Positions 35,094-44,698 of a DNA stretch of 64,000 bases are shown one piece after another. Origin of the DNA: Armatimonadota bacterium (GTDB lineage Bacteria; Armatimonadota; UBA5829; DTJY01); assembly GCA_023511795.1 (NCBI GenBank), contig JAIMAU010000008.1:1-64000 (forward strand), given 5' to 3'. A program made the translations under genes and the position numbers. The notes beneath the pieces were generated by a model. That model searched no databases. It was not told where the DNA came from and was given only the letters and a program-made list of their open reading frames with translations. Each line of letters begins with the position of its first letter. Position 1 is the stretch's first letter.

Positions 35094-35930
35094 ATGGCAA
35101 TTTTTGCAATATCAGATCTTCATCTTTCACTTTCAAAGCCAAAGCCAATGGATATCTTTGGACCAGCTTGGGCAGACCATGCTAATACAATTCGCACAAA
35201 CTGGATAGCTTCAGTAAAAGATAAGGACATCGTGCTCATCCCAGGTGATATCTCATGGGCTATGAAGCTTCACGAAGCCATGCCGGACTTGAACTTTTTA
35301 GCCGACCTTCCAGGGACTAAAGTTCTTATCCGCGGGAATCATGATTACTGGTGGCAGAGGCGTGCGACCAACCGCATTCAAAAAGAAGTTAATAGAAATC
35401 TATTTTTCCTCCAGGGTACGTCAGTCGTTTTTGACAATGTCGGCATAACCGGGACACGCGGCTGGCGTGTGGATTGGGAGAGTAGAACTTATGAAAGGGA
35501 AAATAAGGAAAAAGATTTTGTTGAGAATAGTCAAGCAGCAAGGGCTGATCGTAAATTCGAAACTTCATCATCTGCCAACCACCAACAAACAGTCATTCGC
35601 CATCCTTCGGCAGGTGGTCGAGTGCCAATAACGGAACAGCAAAGCGAACGTATTCTCCGTCGAGAACTAAATTATCTTGAACACGGTTTGCTTTCCATTC
35701 CCGATACAGTAAGCCTCAAGATTGCAATGCTTCACTTTCCACCGTTTGATGAGCGCCTCCGCCCTAATGAGTTTGCAGAAATGCTATCGCACTACCATGT
35801 TGATATACTCGTGTATGGCCACGTTCATATTGGCTTAGGGGGATGGATAGATGGCGAAGTAGCTGGAGTGCGTTATTACATAGTCTCAGCCGATATATTA
35901 AATTTCGTTCCGAAGCTAATTGTACCGTAA
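35094..35930 (+). CDS. Metallophosphoesterase with an internal insertion
   Basis: A 278-residue calcineurin-like phosphoesterase. Motifs in order: ISDLHLS, PGDISWAM, RGNHDYWW, MLHFPPF and VYGHVHIG. It resembles the bacterial YmdB-unrelated group annotated as predicted phosphohydrolases. Between the third and fourth motifs (about residues 120-185) lies a polar, low-complexity insertion rich in Glu, Arg, Ser and Gln. No signal peptide, so cytoplasmic. The stretch 34952-35093 upstream shows no obvious promoter. Substrate unknown. Confidence 0.85.
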   Translation: MAIFAISDLHLSLSKPKPMDIFGPAWADHANTIRTNWIASVKDKDIVLIPGDISWAMKLHEAMPDLNFLADLPGTKVLIRGNHDYWWQRRATNRIQKEVNRNLFFLQGTSVVFDNVGITGTRGWRVDWESRTYERENKEKDFVENSQAARADRKFETSSSANHQQTVIRHPSAGGRVPITEQQSERILRRELNYLEHGLLSIPDTVSLKIAMLHFPPFDERLRPNEFAEMLSHYHVDILVYGHVHIGLGGWIDGEVAGVRYYIVSADILNFVPKLIVP

Positions 35931-35948
35931 ATGCAAGTAGGGGTTTGA

Positions 35949-35977
35949 TTGACCAAGGGTAGCGGTTATGGTATTAT
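35949..35977 (+). promoter_or_regulatory. Sigma-70-type promoter of the 684-residue gene
   Basis: TTGACC (35949-35954), 17 bases, TATTAT (35972-35977). Confidence 0.55.
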
Positions 35978-36016
35978 TTGAGGCGTTGCCCACCTTGTAA
36001 AACTTCAGCGTGACAT

Positions 36017-38071
36017 GTGATAATGCAGCACCACCGAGATTGTTGCGATAACATATTCAAGCGTTTGTGTTCGGAATTTCCAGGCATTACGCTAGTAGCG
36101 TTAGGGCAGACTGTTTACTGGGATGAGCCAATGAAGGCGGTTCTTCGAAGCCTTCTGGACCAGTATTGCCCCAATGTGAAGATGCTTGTGGGAATTCATG
36201 ATGCGGATTATTTTTCTAAAGTTCCACCGACTACTTCACTTTCAGATGGTTGGATGGTCCTTCCGCATAACGACGGAAGTACGCGGGACTTGTGGGTTGC
36301 TACAGGCGAGATTTCTAGACTTTTTGGCAGCGAGACAATTCCCACGCGCGAACTACTCACCCAGCATGGCGTTCAAATAGAAATAGCTGTTCGTAATAAT
36401 CCTGGAGGGCGTCAGGCATTTATAGATAAAATAACTGAAGCTTGGGGATGGCGTGGGCTTGCATATGTGGGAAGCTCCGATGAGATTGCATGTTGTATTC
36501 CTTTGCAACAGGTACTTGACCCATTAATTAATTTGCTGCAATGGGGAGTCAATGGTAGTTTAGAACATCTTTCGGCTGAATATGCTTCAAGGGCTAGTGC
36601 TGTGGCGGAGAAGTTAATTGCAGATGTGCGGGATTATGCTAAATCCCATCCCGATGCTTCAATCACGGACATGTATCGTGACTTTCTGCCATCGTTTTAT
36701 GAAAGGCTTTTACGAAAACCGCCCAAAAATCTTGAAACCACAACTTCTACGGAGCTTTTTAGGTTTAACGTCGAGACTTCGGAACTTCCCAGATTTAATC
36801 TGGTGCGAATGTTCTTGGATCCTCGAACCCGAAGCGCATGTCAAGAAGCTTATGACTCGGCAATCGAGGGTTCGGATATCTACACGCTGGATAAGTTTCC
36901 TGAAGGTGCTATACCCTTCGACCTTGTGATTCCACGTGTGGGCCGTGGCACGGTATGTCTGCGGGATGGCGAAGTCGTCATTGATACTCCCAAACCAATA
37001 CACTTGGCTTATAAAGGTTCCCAGCTTACTCTTGAAAAGTTTTCTAAGCTTGTGGAGGAAAACCTTGGACCAAACAATGCACTAATTGGCAAGGCAGTGA
37101 CTCTTGTCTTAATGATTGCAAGTGAGTTCATCTTTGTTTTGAATGAGGAAGCCTCAGCCTATGTTTGGCGGTGTGAGAAGATGGCCAGCCTTATGAAAGA
37201 GCGTGGTGTCAGTTTGCCATTCCATCCTATTTTGCGGTTGGACTATGGTGCATGGGATGCTGTTGGAGCTTCCAAAGTTACATTTAGATTGCCAGAACAT
37301 CTTGCGGTAGCCTTTGGGTGTGAGGAAATTAACTCGGAGGACTTCGCAAAATCGTGGCGTGATGTAGTACTTGCTCAGAAAGATCTAATTCGGCAAATTA
37401 AGATAATTAATACTACTGAGGGCTTGCTTAATTTTCTTGCTGAGCATATAGGAGAGCCTTGGGATAAGAAGCTTCTAGAATACCGCAAAGCATACTCTGC
37501 CCTAAGGGAACTCTCGCAAAACACGGAACCGATAAAAAAAGAATCCATCCGACTCCGAGATCTCAGCCACCAGTTAAAACAGGAGGCTCAGAGGCTTGAA
37601 GTTAAGAAGGGTGAGCATTTTCGCAGTGCAATCAAGCCTCTGCAGGATAGACTCATTGAGCTTGATTTGCAGGGAATTACCGATGGTGAGGAAGTTGAAC
37701 AAATTAAATCTTCTCTTCGCTTGGAGCAACAAAAGCGTGCCCAGTTGGATATGGAGATTGATCGTTTACACAAAGAAGGTGTCAAGGCACATGATAAGCA
37801 TCTCGACCTAAAGCGGATGGTGAGGTCTTTGGAAAAAAGCAAAGAAGTAAGCGAAAATAGAGAGAAGCTGAAATCCATCGAATTAGAGGCTGAGTTAGCA
37901 AAGCTTAAATTGGTGCGCAACGCAATACTCACTTCTCGAGGCTTAAGCTATACGAACCATCGGCCATCAGCTTGGTGGCTCATGCTAGTTGACCCTGAAA
38001 TGAAATGGTTTGACCGAATAGTCGAGTTGACAACCCTTCGCTTTGAGGAAATAGTAAATAGCAAGTCCTGA
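36017..38071 (+). CDS. Large unrecognised protein with C-terminal coiled coil
   Basis: A 684-residue soluble protein I do not recognise. Residues 1-250 look like a mixed alpha/beta domain that begins like a sugar-phosphate or nucleotide-binding fold (FPGITLVALGQTVYWDEPMK, VKMLVGIHDADYF). Residues 250-490 form a second domain containing IPFDLVIPRVGRGTVCL. Residues about 510-640 are highly charged and heptad-like, predicting a long coiled coil. The end contains SYTNHRPSAWWLMLVDPEMKWFD. No signal peptide or membrane helix. Start is GTG at 36017 or ATG at 36023; the ribosome site is weak. Confidence 0.7.
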   Translation: MIMQHHRDCCDNIFKRLCSEFPGITLVALGQTVYWDEPMKAVLRSLLDQYCPNVKMLVGIHDADYFSKVPPTTSLSDGWMVLPHNDGSTRDLWVATGEISRLFGSETIPTRELLTQHGVQIEIAVRNNPGGRQAFIDKITEAWGWRGLAYVGSSDEIACCIPLQQVLDPLINLLQWGVNGSLEHLSAEYASRASAVAEKLIADVRDYAKSHPDASITDMYRDFLPSFYERLLRKPPKNLETTTSTELFRFNVETSELPRFNLVRMFLDPRTRSACQEAYDSAIEGSDIYTLDKFPEGAIPFDLVIPRVGRGTVCLRDGEVVIDTPKPIHLAYKGSQLTLEKFSKLVEENLGPNNALIGKAVTLVLMIASEFIFVLNEEASAYVWRCEKMASLMKERGVSLPFHPILRLDYGAWDAVGASKVTFRLPEHLAVAFGCEEINSEDFAKSWRDVVLAQKDLIRQIKIINTTEGLLNFLAEHIGEPWDKKLLEYRKAYSALRELSQNTEPIKKESIRLRDLSHQLKQEAQRLEVKKGEHFRSAIKPLQDRLIELDLQGITDGEEVEQIKSSLRLEQQKRAQLDMEIDRLHKEGVKAHDKHLDLKRMVRSLEKSKEVSENREKLKSIELEAELAKLKLVRNAILTSRGLSYTNHRPSAWWLMLVDPEMKWFDRIVELTTLRFEEIVNSKS

Positions 38072-38232
38072 TATACTAATTTATTCCTCTATATTAGACG
38101 TGGTATTTTAGAAGACGTGTGATTAAGGTTGGAATCTATGTATTAAGAAGGTTTTGCTAAACGAAAAGTATGCTGTTTTTGGAATAAAAGTAACCGTTTC
38201 AGCAAGAGTTGGTTCGCGGAGGGCAAACCCAA

Positions 38233-39075
38233 TTGATTGAAATTCCGTTTGCAAAAGTCGAAGCTATCGGCAACCATTTTGTGCTCATAAATGCGCTTAA
38301 CAAATTGGAACTCGACTGGTCGATGCTTGCAGTCCAAATGTGCCAAGCGCATTTTGGAGTCGGTGCGGATGGCTTGCTCGTGCTTGTGCCCTCTGCAAAG
38401 GCGAATTTTGGCTTCCGAATGTTCAACCCTGATGGCACAGAGGATATGTGTGGCAATGGCCTCAGGTGTTCAGCCGTTTATGTATACTCGAACGGCATAT
38501 GTGGTAAGAACAAGCTGACATTTGAGACCATGAGCGGAATTAGCACAGCGGAGATAATCAAATGCGAGGACAACTCAGGCGACGTTAAGGTGAATATGGG
38601 AAAGCCTTCACTTCGAGCTGCTGATATTCCTATGAATGCCGATATCGATGAAGTGATAGATTTTCCGCTTGAGGTAGGCGGAAAGGTGTATTTAGTGACC
38701 TGTGTTTCTATTGGAACGCCGCATGCGGTAATTCAAGCACCGCTAGATTTTTTCTGGAAAGAATTGCCGGCTGTCAGCCGTGTAATCGAATCGCACCCAA
38801 TTTTTCCAAAAAAGGTGAATGTTACATGGTGGTCTGTGAGTAAAGCAGGCGAGCTGAGAATAAGGACATGGGAGCGTGGTGTCGGTGCGACTCTAGGCTG
38901 TGGCACAGGTGCATGCTCGGCGCTTGTCGCTGCTAATGTTCATGGGGCTGTCGGCAAAAGTGCAAATGTTATATCACCTGGTGGTACTTTATATGTTGAA
39001 TGGCTAGATCAAAGGGATATATATATTACTGGCCCTGCTAGGGTAGTTTTTGAGGGAGTTTGGGTAACCAACTGA
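38233..39075 (+). CDS. dapF: Diaminopimelate epimerase DapF
   Basis: A 280-residue PLP-independent racemase that makes meso-diaminopimelate from the LL form for lysine and peptidoglycan. The two catalytic cysteines are in MCGNGLRC (C73) and GCGTGACS (C223), and the substrate contacts in GNHFVLI and RTWERGVG are present; the usual GNDF is GNHF here. The TTG at 38233 is chosen because GGAGGG lies nine bases upstream; an earlier TTG at 38209 precedes that site. It confirms DAP-type murein. Confidence 0.94.
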   Translation: MIEIPFAKVEAIGNHFVLINALNKLELDWSMLAVQMCQAHFGVGADGLLVLVPSAKANFGFRMFNPDGTEDMCGNGLRCSAVYVYSNGICGKNKLTFETMSGISTAEIIKCEDNSGDVKVNMGKPSLRAADIPMNADIDEVIDFPLEVGGKVYLVTCVSIGTPHAVIQAPLDFFWKELPAVSRVIESHPIFPKKVNVTWWSVSKAGELRIRTWERGVGATLGCGTGACSALVAANVHGAVGKSANVISPGGTLYVEWLDQRDIYITGPARVVFEGVWVTN

Positions 39076-39170
39076 TTGTAATTTCGGCGTGTGAGTTTTA
39101 GCGAAACTTAGCCTTAAGAATTACCAACAAATAAGCCAATGAAAGCAAATGTTTAATATGGGAGGTTGAA

Positions 39171-40097
39171 ATGAGGGAGAGCAAGCGCGAGAGGGTAATG
39201 GCTGCAGTAGAGGGACGTGAGAGCGACCGCGTGCCCGTAAGCTTTTGGTATCATTTTCACCTAGAACATCCCTCTGGTGCTCCTCTCGCAGAAGCCGAAC
39301 TGGCATTCGCACGAAAATACGACCCTGACTTCCTTAAAGTAATGCATGACTTGAAGCTTGATTTGCCTGCCGGCATGACCTTGATAGAGAATCCAAAGGA
39401 TTGGGCAAAGATCAAACCTTTACCTCCTAGAGAGGGAAATTTTGCACAGCAGCTTGAGGCTTTGAGATTAATCCGTCGCGAACTTGTTGTAGATATGCCA
39501 ATTATTGATACGATATTTAACCCCTATGCTGCCGCAAACAAGCTGTGCGGCAAGCGGTTCTTGGAGCATTACTGCGCGAACCCGTCGGTAGTGCGCCATG
39601 CATTGGAAGCAATTGCAGTTTCACTTGCTGACTACTCGCTTGCATGGATAGAGGAGGGCGGCGATGGGATATTTTACGCTTTAGATGGTGCGCAGACTAC
39701 GACGATGTCAGAAGATGAGTACCGTGAGATTTTTTTGCCATTTGACCGCTATATCCTTGAAACAGTGATGGAGAAAGGCACTTTCAACGTTCTCCATATT
39801 CACGGCACTGACATCATGTTCGATTTACTTCATACCCTTCCAAATCATGTGCTTAACTGGAGCAGTCAAACGACATATCCTAGTCTTAGGCAGGCAAGGG
39901 GAATCCACCAAGGCTGTATTGCCGGTGGAATAAACGAATTGGAAATATTAGGCAAGACGGCGGACGAAGTAATGGATGAATGCCGAAGTGCGGTTGCAGA
40001 AGCAGGTGCCGTTGGTTTTATCCTCACACCAGGATGCGCTATTCCTACAGAGACGCCGGAGGAAAACCTTTTTGCAATTCGGCAAGTTGTAGAGTAA
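39171..40097 (+). CDS. URO-D-fold (uroporphyrinogen decarboxylase-like) protein
   Basis: A 308-residue member of the URO-D superfamily, shorter than the other two in this window. Blocks: RERVMAAVEGRESDRVPVSFW at the start, WIEEGGDGIFYALDGAQ, NVLHIHGTD and IAGGINELEILGKTADEV, with GFILTPGCAIPTETPEENL at the end; the His and Cys in these blocks fit the zinc site of corrinoid methyltransferases. HemE-specific substrate residues are not evident. GGGAGG lies seven bases before the ATG. Substrate unknown. Confidence 0.82.
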   Translation: MRESKRERVMAAVEGRESDRVPVSFWYHFHLEHPSGAPLAEAELAFARKYDPDFLKVMHDLKLDLPAGMTLIENPKDWAKIKPLPPREGNFAQQLEALRLIRRELVVDMPIIDTIFNPYAAANKLCGKRFLEHYCANPSVVRHALEAIAVSLADYSLAWIEEGGDGIFYALDGAQTTTMSEDEYREIFLPFDRYILETVMEKGTFNVLHIHGTDIMFDLLHTLPNHVLNWSSQTTYPSLRQARGIHQGCIAGGINELEILGKTADEVMDECRSAVAEAGAVGFILTPGCAIPTETPEENLFAIRQVVE

Positions 40098-40170
40098 TGC
40101 CTACCTCTATCCAGGCTGAGCACTCGCCGATAATTGGAATATACTGAAATAGTCTCACATGGAGTGAAGG

Positions 40171-42120
40171 TTGATTCGTATACCAAAATCCGTTCTCCGT
40201 GATGTTGATTCTGCTTTCTCACGTGAATGGCTTGTCACAAATGGCATTGGTGGCTATGCTTCATCAACAGTAGCTTGGGCAAATACTCGACGATATCACG
40301 GTCTCCTCTTAGCCTCGTTCCCACCACCACTTGGCAGGCAAATGCTCTTCTCAAAAGTTGACGAAGAAATTGAAATCGATGGCCAATTTTATATGCTTGG
40401 CTGTAATGAATATCGCGATGGAACAATCTATCCTCAGGGGCACAAGCTCCTTGAAGGTTTTAGCCTTGAATTAGGCATCCCTACCGCCGAATATTGTGCC
40501 GGAGGATTAGTTCTTCGCAAGCGGATATGGATGGAGCATGGGCAGAATACCGTCTACATACTTTATGAGCTGCTTGAGTCTTCAAAGCCGATTATACTCA
40601 GAATTAAACCTTTCTGTGCGTTTAGAGGATACCACGAATGCCAAAGAGGCAAAGTTAGCTATTACTCAAAATGGGAAAATGGGGTTCTTACTGTTTGGTC
40701 GGCACGAGCACCTTACAAGCTCAAGTTGATTTGTGAAGGCGCTGAATTCAAACATCAGGAGGATTGGTACTGGGATTACCTTTACAGGCTTGAGCGTGCA
40801 CGCGGCTTTGACTGTTTGGAAGATCTTTATATGCCGGGCTTGTTTACGATAGGGCTTTCCCCAGGTGAACGAGTTATCTTAACGGCAACGAGTGAGGAGG
40901 ACCTTCCAATTGTTCAAGGTGCATTTGAGCGTGAAATGCAACGAAGGCGGTGTTTGGTTCGCGGCGAGAGGAGTAGTTTCCGACGGTATTTAATTCTAGC
41001 TGCTGACCAATTTATAGCAAAGCTTCCATCCGCGAATAGGAATTATCAAAGACATGCAATTATCGCTGGCTACCACTGGTTTACCGATTGGGGCCGCGAC
41101 ACCATGATCAGTCTACCTGGGCTTCTTCTCTCAACAGGGCGATTGGATGTTGCTAGGCAAATTTTGCTCGACTGCGCAGACTACCTTAACCAAGGTTTGC
41201 TTCCAAATAGATTTTCCGATGAGGGTGATGCTGAATATAACGCCGCTGATGCAACTCTATGGTTTTTTCAAGCAATCTACCGCTATATGGTTGCCTCAGG
41301 CGAAATGGAGATTATTCACCATTTGTTTCCATCCTTAAAACAGATAATAGAAAATCACGTTAAAGGGACTAAGTTTGGTATTAGAATGGACCCTAACGAT
41401 TGCCTTCTTTTTGCAGGTGAAAGACAAAGTCAAGTTACATGGATGGATGCGCGCGTGAATGGCAAACCCGTCACGCCGCGTGTCGGAAAGCCTGTGGAGA
41501 TCAATGCCCTTTGGTACAATGCGCTTTGTCTGATGGCATGCTGGGCTGGATATGTTGGAGAGTCTGCTCAAGAGTATGAATCACTTGCTTCTAAGTGCGC
41601 CTCAAGCTTTCAGAGTAAATTCTGGTGTGAAGGAAATTATCTATACGATGTAATTGATTGCTCGGGCAGAGCGGATGATTCACTTAGGCCAAATCAAATC
41701 ATGGCTGTATCGTTGCCTTTTTCATCGCTAAATCCATATCAGCAGAAGTTGGTAGTGGATGTCGTAGAGCGAGAACTGCTCACGCCATATGGCCTTCGTA
41801 CCTTGTCTCCTAGGAACCCAAAATATTGTGGCGCTTACTCGGGCGGCCCTTTTGAACGGGATAGTGCATACCATCAAGGAACTGTCTGGCCTTGGCTTCT
41901 AGGTCAGTTTGCTGACGCTCATTATCGTGTATATCAGAATCGCAACCGAGTAAGGGAACTTCTTCAACCATTTGAAGAACATCTCGGTGAGGCGGGTATT
42001 GGAACCATTAGCGAACTTTTTGATGGCGATCCTCCACATAACCCTGGCGGATGTATAGCGCAGGCTTGGAGCGTTGGAGAAATCCTCAGGATTCTCACAA
42101 ATCTTCGAAAGATAGAATAA
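40171..42120 (+). CDS. Amylo-alpha-1,6-glucosidase / glycogen debranching-type enzyme
   Basis: A 649-residue enzyme with both parts of the bacterial debranching protein: an N-terminal beta-sandwich (residues 1-240, starting REWLVTNGIGGYASSTV) and a toroid catalytic domain. Active-site blocks are present: HWFTDWGRDTMISLPGLLLSTGR, YNAADATLWFF, VTWMDARVNG, and YHQGTVWPWLLG. It should cleave alpha-1,6 branches of glycogen or similar glucans in the cytoplasm. Starts with TTG preceded by GGAGTGAAGG. No other glycogen gene is adjacent. Confidence 0.88.
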   Translation: MIRIPKSVLRDVDSAFSREWLVTNGIGGYASSTVAWANTRRYHGLLLASFPPPLGRQMLFSKVDEEIEIDGQFYMLGCNEYRDGTIYPQGHKLLEGFSLELGIPTAEYCAGGLVLRKRIWMEHGQNTVYILYELLESSKPIILRIKPFCAFRGYHECQRGKVSYYSKWENGVLTVWSARAPYKLKLICEGAEFKHQEDWYWDYLYRLERARGFDCLEDLYMPGLFTIGLSPGERVILTATSEEDLPIVQGAFEREMQRRRCLVRGERSSFRRYLILAADQFIAKLPSANRNYQRHAIIAGYHWFTDWGRDTMISLPGLLLSTGRLDVARQILLDCADYLNQGLLPNRFSDEGDAEYNAADATLWFFQAIYRYMVASGEMEIIHHLFPSLKQIIENHVKGTKFGIRMDPNDCLLFAGERQSQVTWMDARVNGKPVTPRVGKPVEINALWYNALCLMACWAGYVGESAQEYESLASKCASSFQSKFWCEGNYLYDVIDCSGRADDSLRPNQIMAVSLPFSSLNPYQQKLVVDVVERELLTPYGLRTLSPRNPKYCGAYSGGPFERDSAYHQGTVWPWLLGQFADAHYRVYQNRNRVRELLQPFEEHLGEAGIGTISELFDGDPPHNPGGCIAQAWSVGEILRILTNLRKIE

Positions 42121-42206
42121 ACTTTCGAAGTTTTGTGGCTTTGTGTTTCATTCGCTCATGCGTAGGGTATAGGCGGATTAGTAGCACTCCTGGAGGAAAT
42201 TTGAAG

Positions 42207-42335
42207 ATGGCGAAGAAGCGTCAGCAGACCGGCAAAAAGGGTGGCTCTGTTATTGACGAAGAGCTGAAGGACCCTGCACCAAAAAACAAACCGACCAAGC
42301 ATAAGAAGACTAGCAAGGGCAAGCATAAGAAGTAA
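42207..42335 (+). CDS. Small Lys-rich basic protein
   Basis: A 42-residue protein, MAKKRQQTGKKGG at the start and GKHKK at the end, with a short acidic middle (IDEELKD). About a third of residues are Lys. GGAGG lies about ten bases before the ATG. The extreme charge suggests binding to nucleic acid or ribosomes. No family recognised. It sits between the debranching enzyme and the five-gene membrane array. The 42336-42567 gap after it shows nothing else. Confidence 0.65.
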   Translation: MAKKRQQTGKKGGSVIDEELKDPAPKNKPTKHKKTSKGKHKK

Positions 42336-42567
42336 GTTTCCTCGAAGATTGCTAAACTTTTCCTTGCAATGCTGGTACTTTTGCGTTTCGGAAGCATGCT
42401 TGCTATGCAATTTGGCTATCCCCTAAATAAACGTTGACTAGCAGATATTCCTACACTATACTTTAAAATACCAACCCACCCGTTCGGCGACTCCTCTTCT
42501 CTTGAAATAACTTTGCCGAAGCGGTGTTCCTTTTCGCATCTATGTCTTCAGGAGGATAGCCCTGCAT

Positions 42568-44682
42568 ATGGAGAAAACTCTTGGCATGCGGCGGGAATAT
42601 CTGGTCGCTTTGGTTCTAGTGCTTATAACCCTTGTGCTTTTTAGCCGGGTATTGGGTTATCAGTTTGTGTATGACGATAAGCAGTATATTCAGGACAATC
42701 ATCAGGTACGAGATGGTCTTTCTTTTAAGGGTATCGGATGGGCTTTTACCTCGATGTATGCTTTCAACTGGCATCCTTTGACTTGGCTTTCGCACATGCT
42801 TGACTGCGCACTATTTGGTCAGAAAGCTGGTTTGCACCATTTAATCAATCTGTTTTTTCATGCAGCCAATGTTTTTCTACTTTTCTTTGTGCTAATGCAG
42901 CTGACGGCATCAATGTGGCGTAGTGCGTTTGTTGCAGCATTGTTCGCCGTACACCCGCTTCATGTGGAATCAGTAGCTTGGGTAGCGGAACGAAAGGACA
43001 TGCTCAGCACATTTTTTATGCTGCTTACCATTTGGGCATACAATCAATATGTTAATGCGCCGGATAGAAAAAAATATGCCTCTATAGTAGGTTTCTTTTT
43101 GTTAGGGTTGCTTTCAAAGCCGATGTTGGTGACTTTACCATTCGTTTTGCTTCTTCTAGACTATTGGCCTCTTGGAAGAATTGACTTCACTTATTATTCG
43201 TTGCTGAAAGACCCTTTGGGTAGAAGCAAAAGCAAAAGGTTGTTGTGGGAGAAGATTCCCTTGTTTGGTCTGTCCTTATTTTCTTGCATTATCACCTATA
43301 TTGCTCAACAACATGGTGGTGCTGTTGGTTCTTTGGAACAATTTCCGTTTTCTGCTCGAATTGGCAATGCAATGTTAGCATACGTTGGTTACATTGCTAA
43401 GATGATTATTCCATATAAGTTGAGTATATTCTATCCGCATCCTGGGCTAAATCTCCAAATTTGGAAGGTAGTAGCGGCGACTTTGTTCCTTGTCATAATT
43501 ACTGCTTTTGTTATCAAAGCTGCCCCAAACCGTCGCTATCTTGTGGTGGGTTGGTTTTGGTATCTTGGCACGCTAGTTCCTGTTCTCGGTTTAGTCCAGG
43601 TCGGCATGCAGGCGATGGCTGATAGATATACGTATATTACGCTGATAGGTCTCTTCATAATAATCGCTTGGGGAGTGCCGGATTTGGTTGAGTGCCTGGG
43701 AAAGAGATATGGGATGAAAGGACGAGGACGTGGAGATAATGAATGCCAAGCAGGAGTCATTGCTTCTGGCGAGGTATCAACCATTACCCATTCTCAAGTT
43801 TTGCCATTTTGTGCTTGCGTCATTATTTTATCCCTTATGGTGTGTACATGGCGGCAATTATCCTACTGGAAAGATAATTTCACACTATTTGGGCGTGCAG
43901 TTGAGACTACTGGCGGCAATTACTTAATGGAGAATAACTTGGGCTTCTTCCTTATGGAGGCAGGAAGGCATGATGAAGCGATAAAGCACTTCCGAGCTGC
44001 TTTGAGGGATAATCCACGATATGCTGAGGCCCACGTAAATATTGGCAACATTCTATCCGAACAGGGCAAAACAGAGGAGGCTCTGCGCGAATATCAAGCG
44101 GCACTTAAGGTAAGACCTGGGTTTGCACCAGCGCTGAATAATATTGCGGGAATACTCGAGCAAAAAGGTCAAATAATTGAGGCGATGCACAAATATGAGG
44201 AAGCAGTAAAAGCTGATCCGAGTTCAGCGACATCCCATCTAAATTTTGGGCGTTTGTTAATTCTTGTTGGAAGACCGGATGATGCAATTCGAGAGCTAAC
44301 CGAAGCCGTCCGCCTTGATCCCAAGCTTGAGCTCGCCCATTACAACCTAGCGCGTTTGCTGGTTGAGAGGGGACAATTGCAAGATGCACTTCCACATCTT
44401 GAAGAAGTTGTGCGTCTTAACCCTACTAATGCGGAGGCACATCTCGACTTGGGTGCTGTATTGGTGGATATGCAGAGGATTGATGAGGGGATTGCCCATT
44501 ATATTGAGGTAATTAAGCTCAAGCCGAATTTTCCACCAGTTCATAATAATCTAGCAGTTGCATACTTCTTTAAAGGTCAATATGCAGCCGCCTGGGAAGA
44601 AGTTAAGTTATGTCGGAAGTATGGCATGACGCCACATCCGGAGTTTATTAAGGCACTCTCTTCAAAAATGCCCGAGCCTTAA
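42568..44682 (+). CDS. TMTC-like GT-C membrane protein with TPRs, paralogue 1 of 5
   Basis: A 704-residue protein. About ten transmembrane helices fill residues 10-430. In the first periplasmic loop an Asp pair, D36-D37 in FVYDDKQY, is followed by FNWHPLTWLSHMLDC (67-80), and HPLHVESVAWVAERKD lies at 129-144. These are the hallmarks of the eukaryotic TMTC O-mannosyltransferases (GT105-like, GT-C), where the Asp pair is at the lipid-sugar site. Residues 450-690 hold about seven TPRs, then the array-wide tail (KALSSKMPEP). AGGAGG lies about 12 bases upstream. It begins the five-gene run. Transfer of sugar to exported proteins is inference. Confidence 0.8.
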   Translation: MEKTLGMRREYLVALVLVLITLVLFSRVLGYQFVYDDKQYIQDNHQVRDGLSFKGIGWAFTSMYAFNWHPLTWLSHMLDCALFGQKAGLHHLINLFFHAANVFLLFFVLMQLTASMWRSAFVAALFAVHPLHVESVAWVAERKDMLSTFFMLLTIWAYNQYVNAPDRKKYASIVGFFLLGLLSKPMLVTLPFVLLLLDYWPLGRIDFTYYSLLKDPLGRSKSKRLLWEKIPLFGLSLFSCIITYIAQQHGGAVGSLEQFPFSARIGNAMLAYVGYIAKMIIPYKLSIFYPHPGLNLQIWKVVAATLFLVIITAFVIKAAPNRRYLVVGWFWYLGTLVPVLGLVQVGMQAMADRYTYITLIGLFIIIAWGVPDLVECLGKRYGMKGRGRGDNECQAGVIASGEVSTITHSQVLPFCACVIILSLMVCTWRQLSYWKDNFTLFGRAVETTGGNYLMENNLGFFLMEAGRHDEAIKHFRAALRDNPRYAEAHVNIGNILSEQGKTEEALREYQAALKVRPGFAPALNNIAGILEQKGQIIEAMHKYEEAVKADPSSATSHLNFGRLLILVGRPDDAIRELTEAVRLDPKLELAHYNLARLLVERGQLQDALPHLEEVVRLNPTNAEAHLDLGAVLVDMQRIDEGIAHYIEVIKLKPNFPPVHNNLAVAYFFKGQYAAAWEEVKLCRKYGMTPHPEFIKALSSKMPEP

Positions 44683-44698
44683 TTGATGAATTGCTGCC

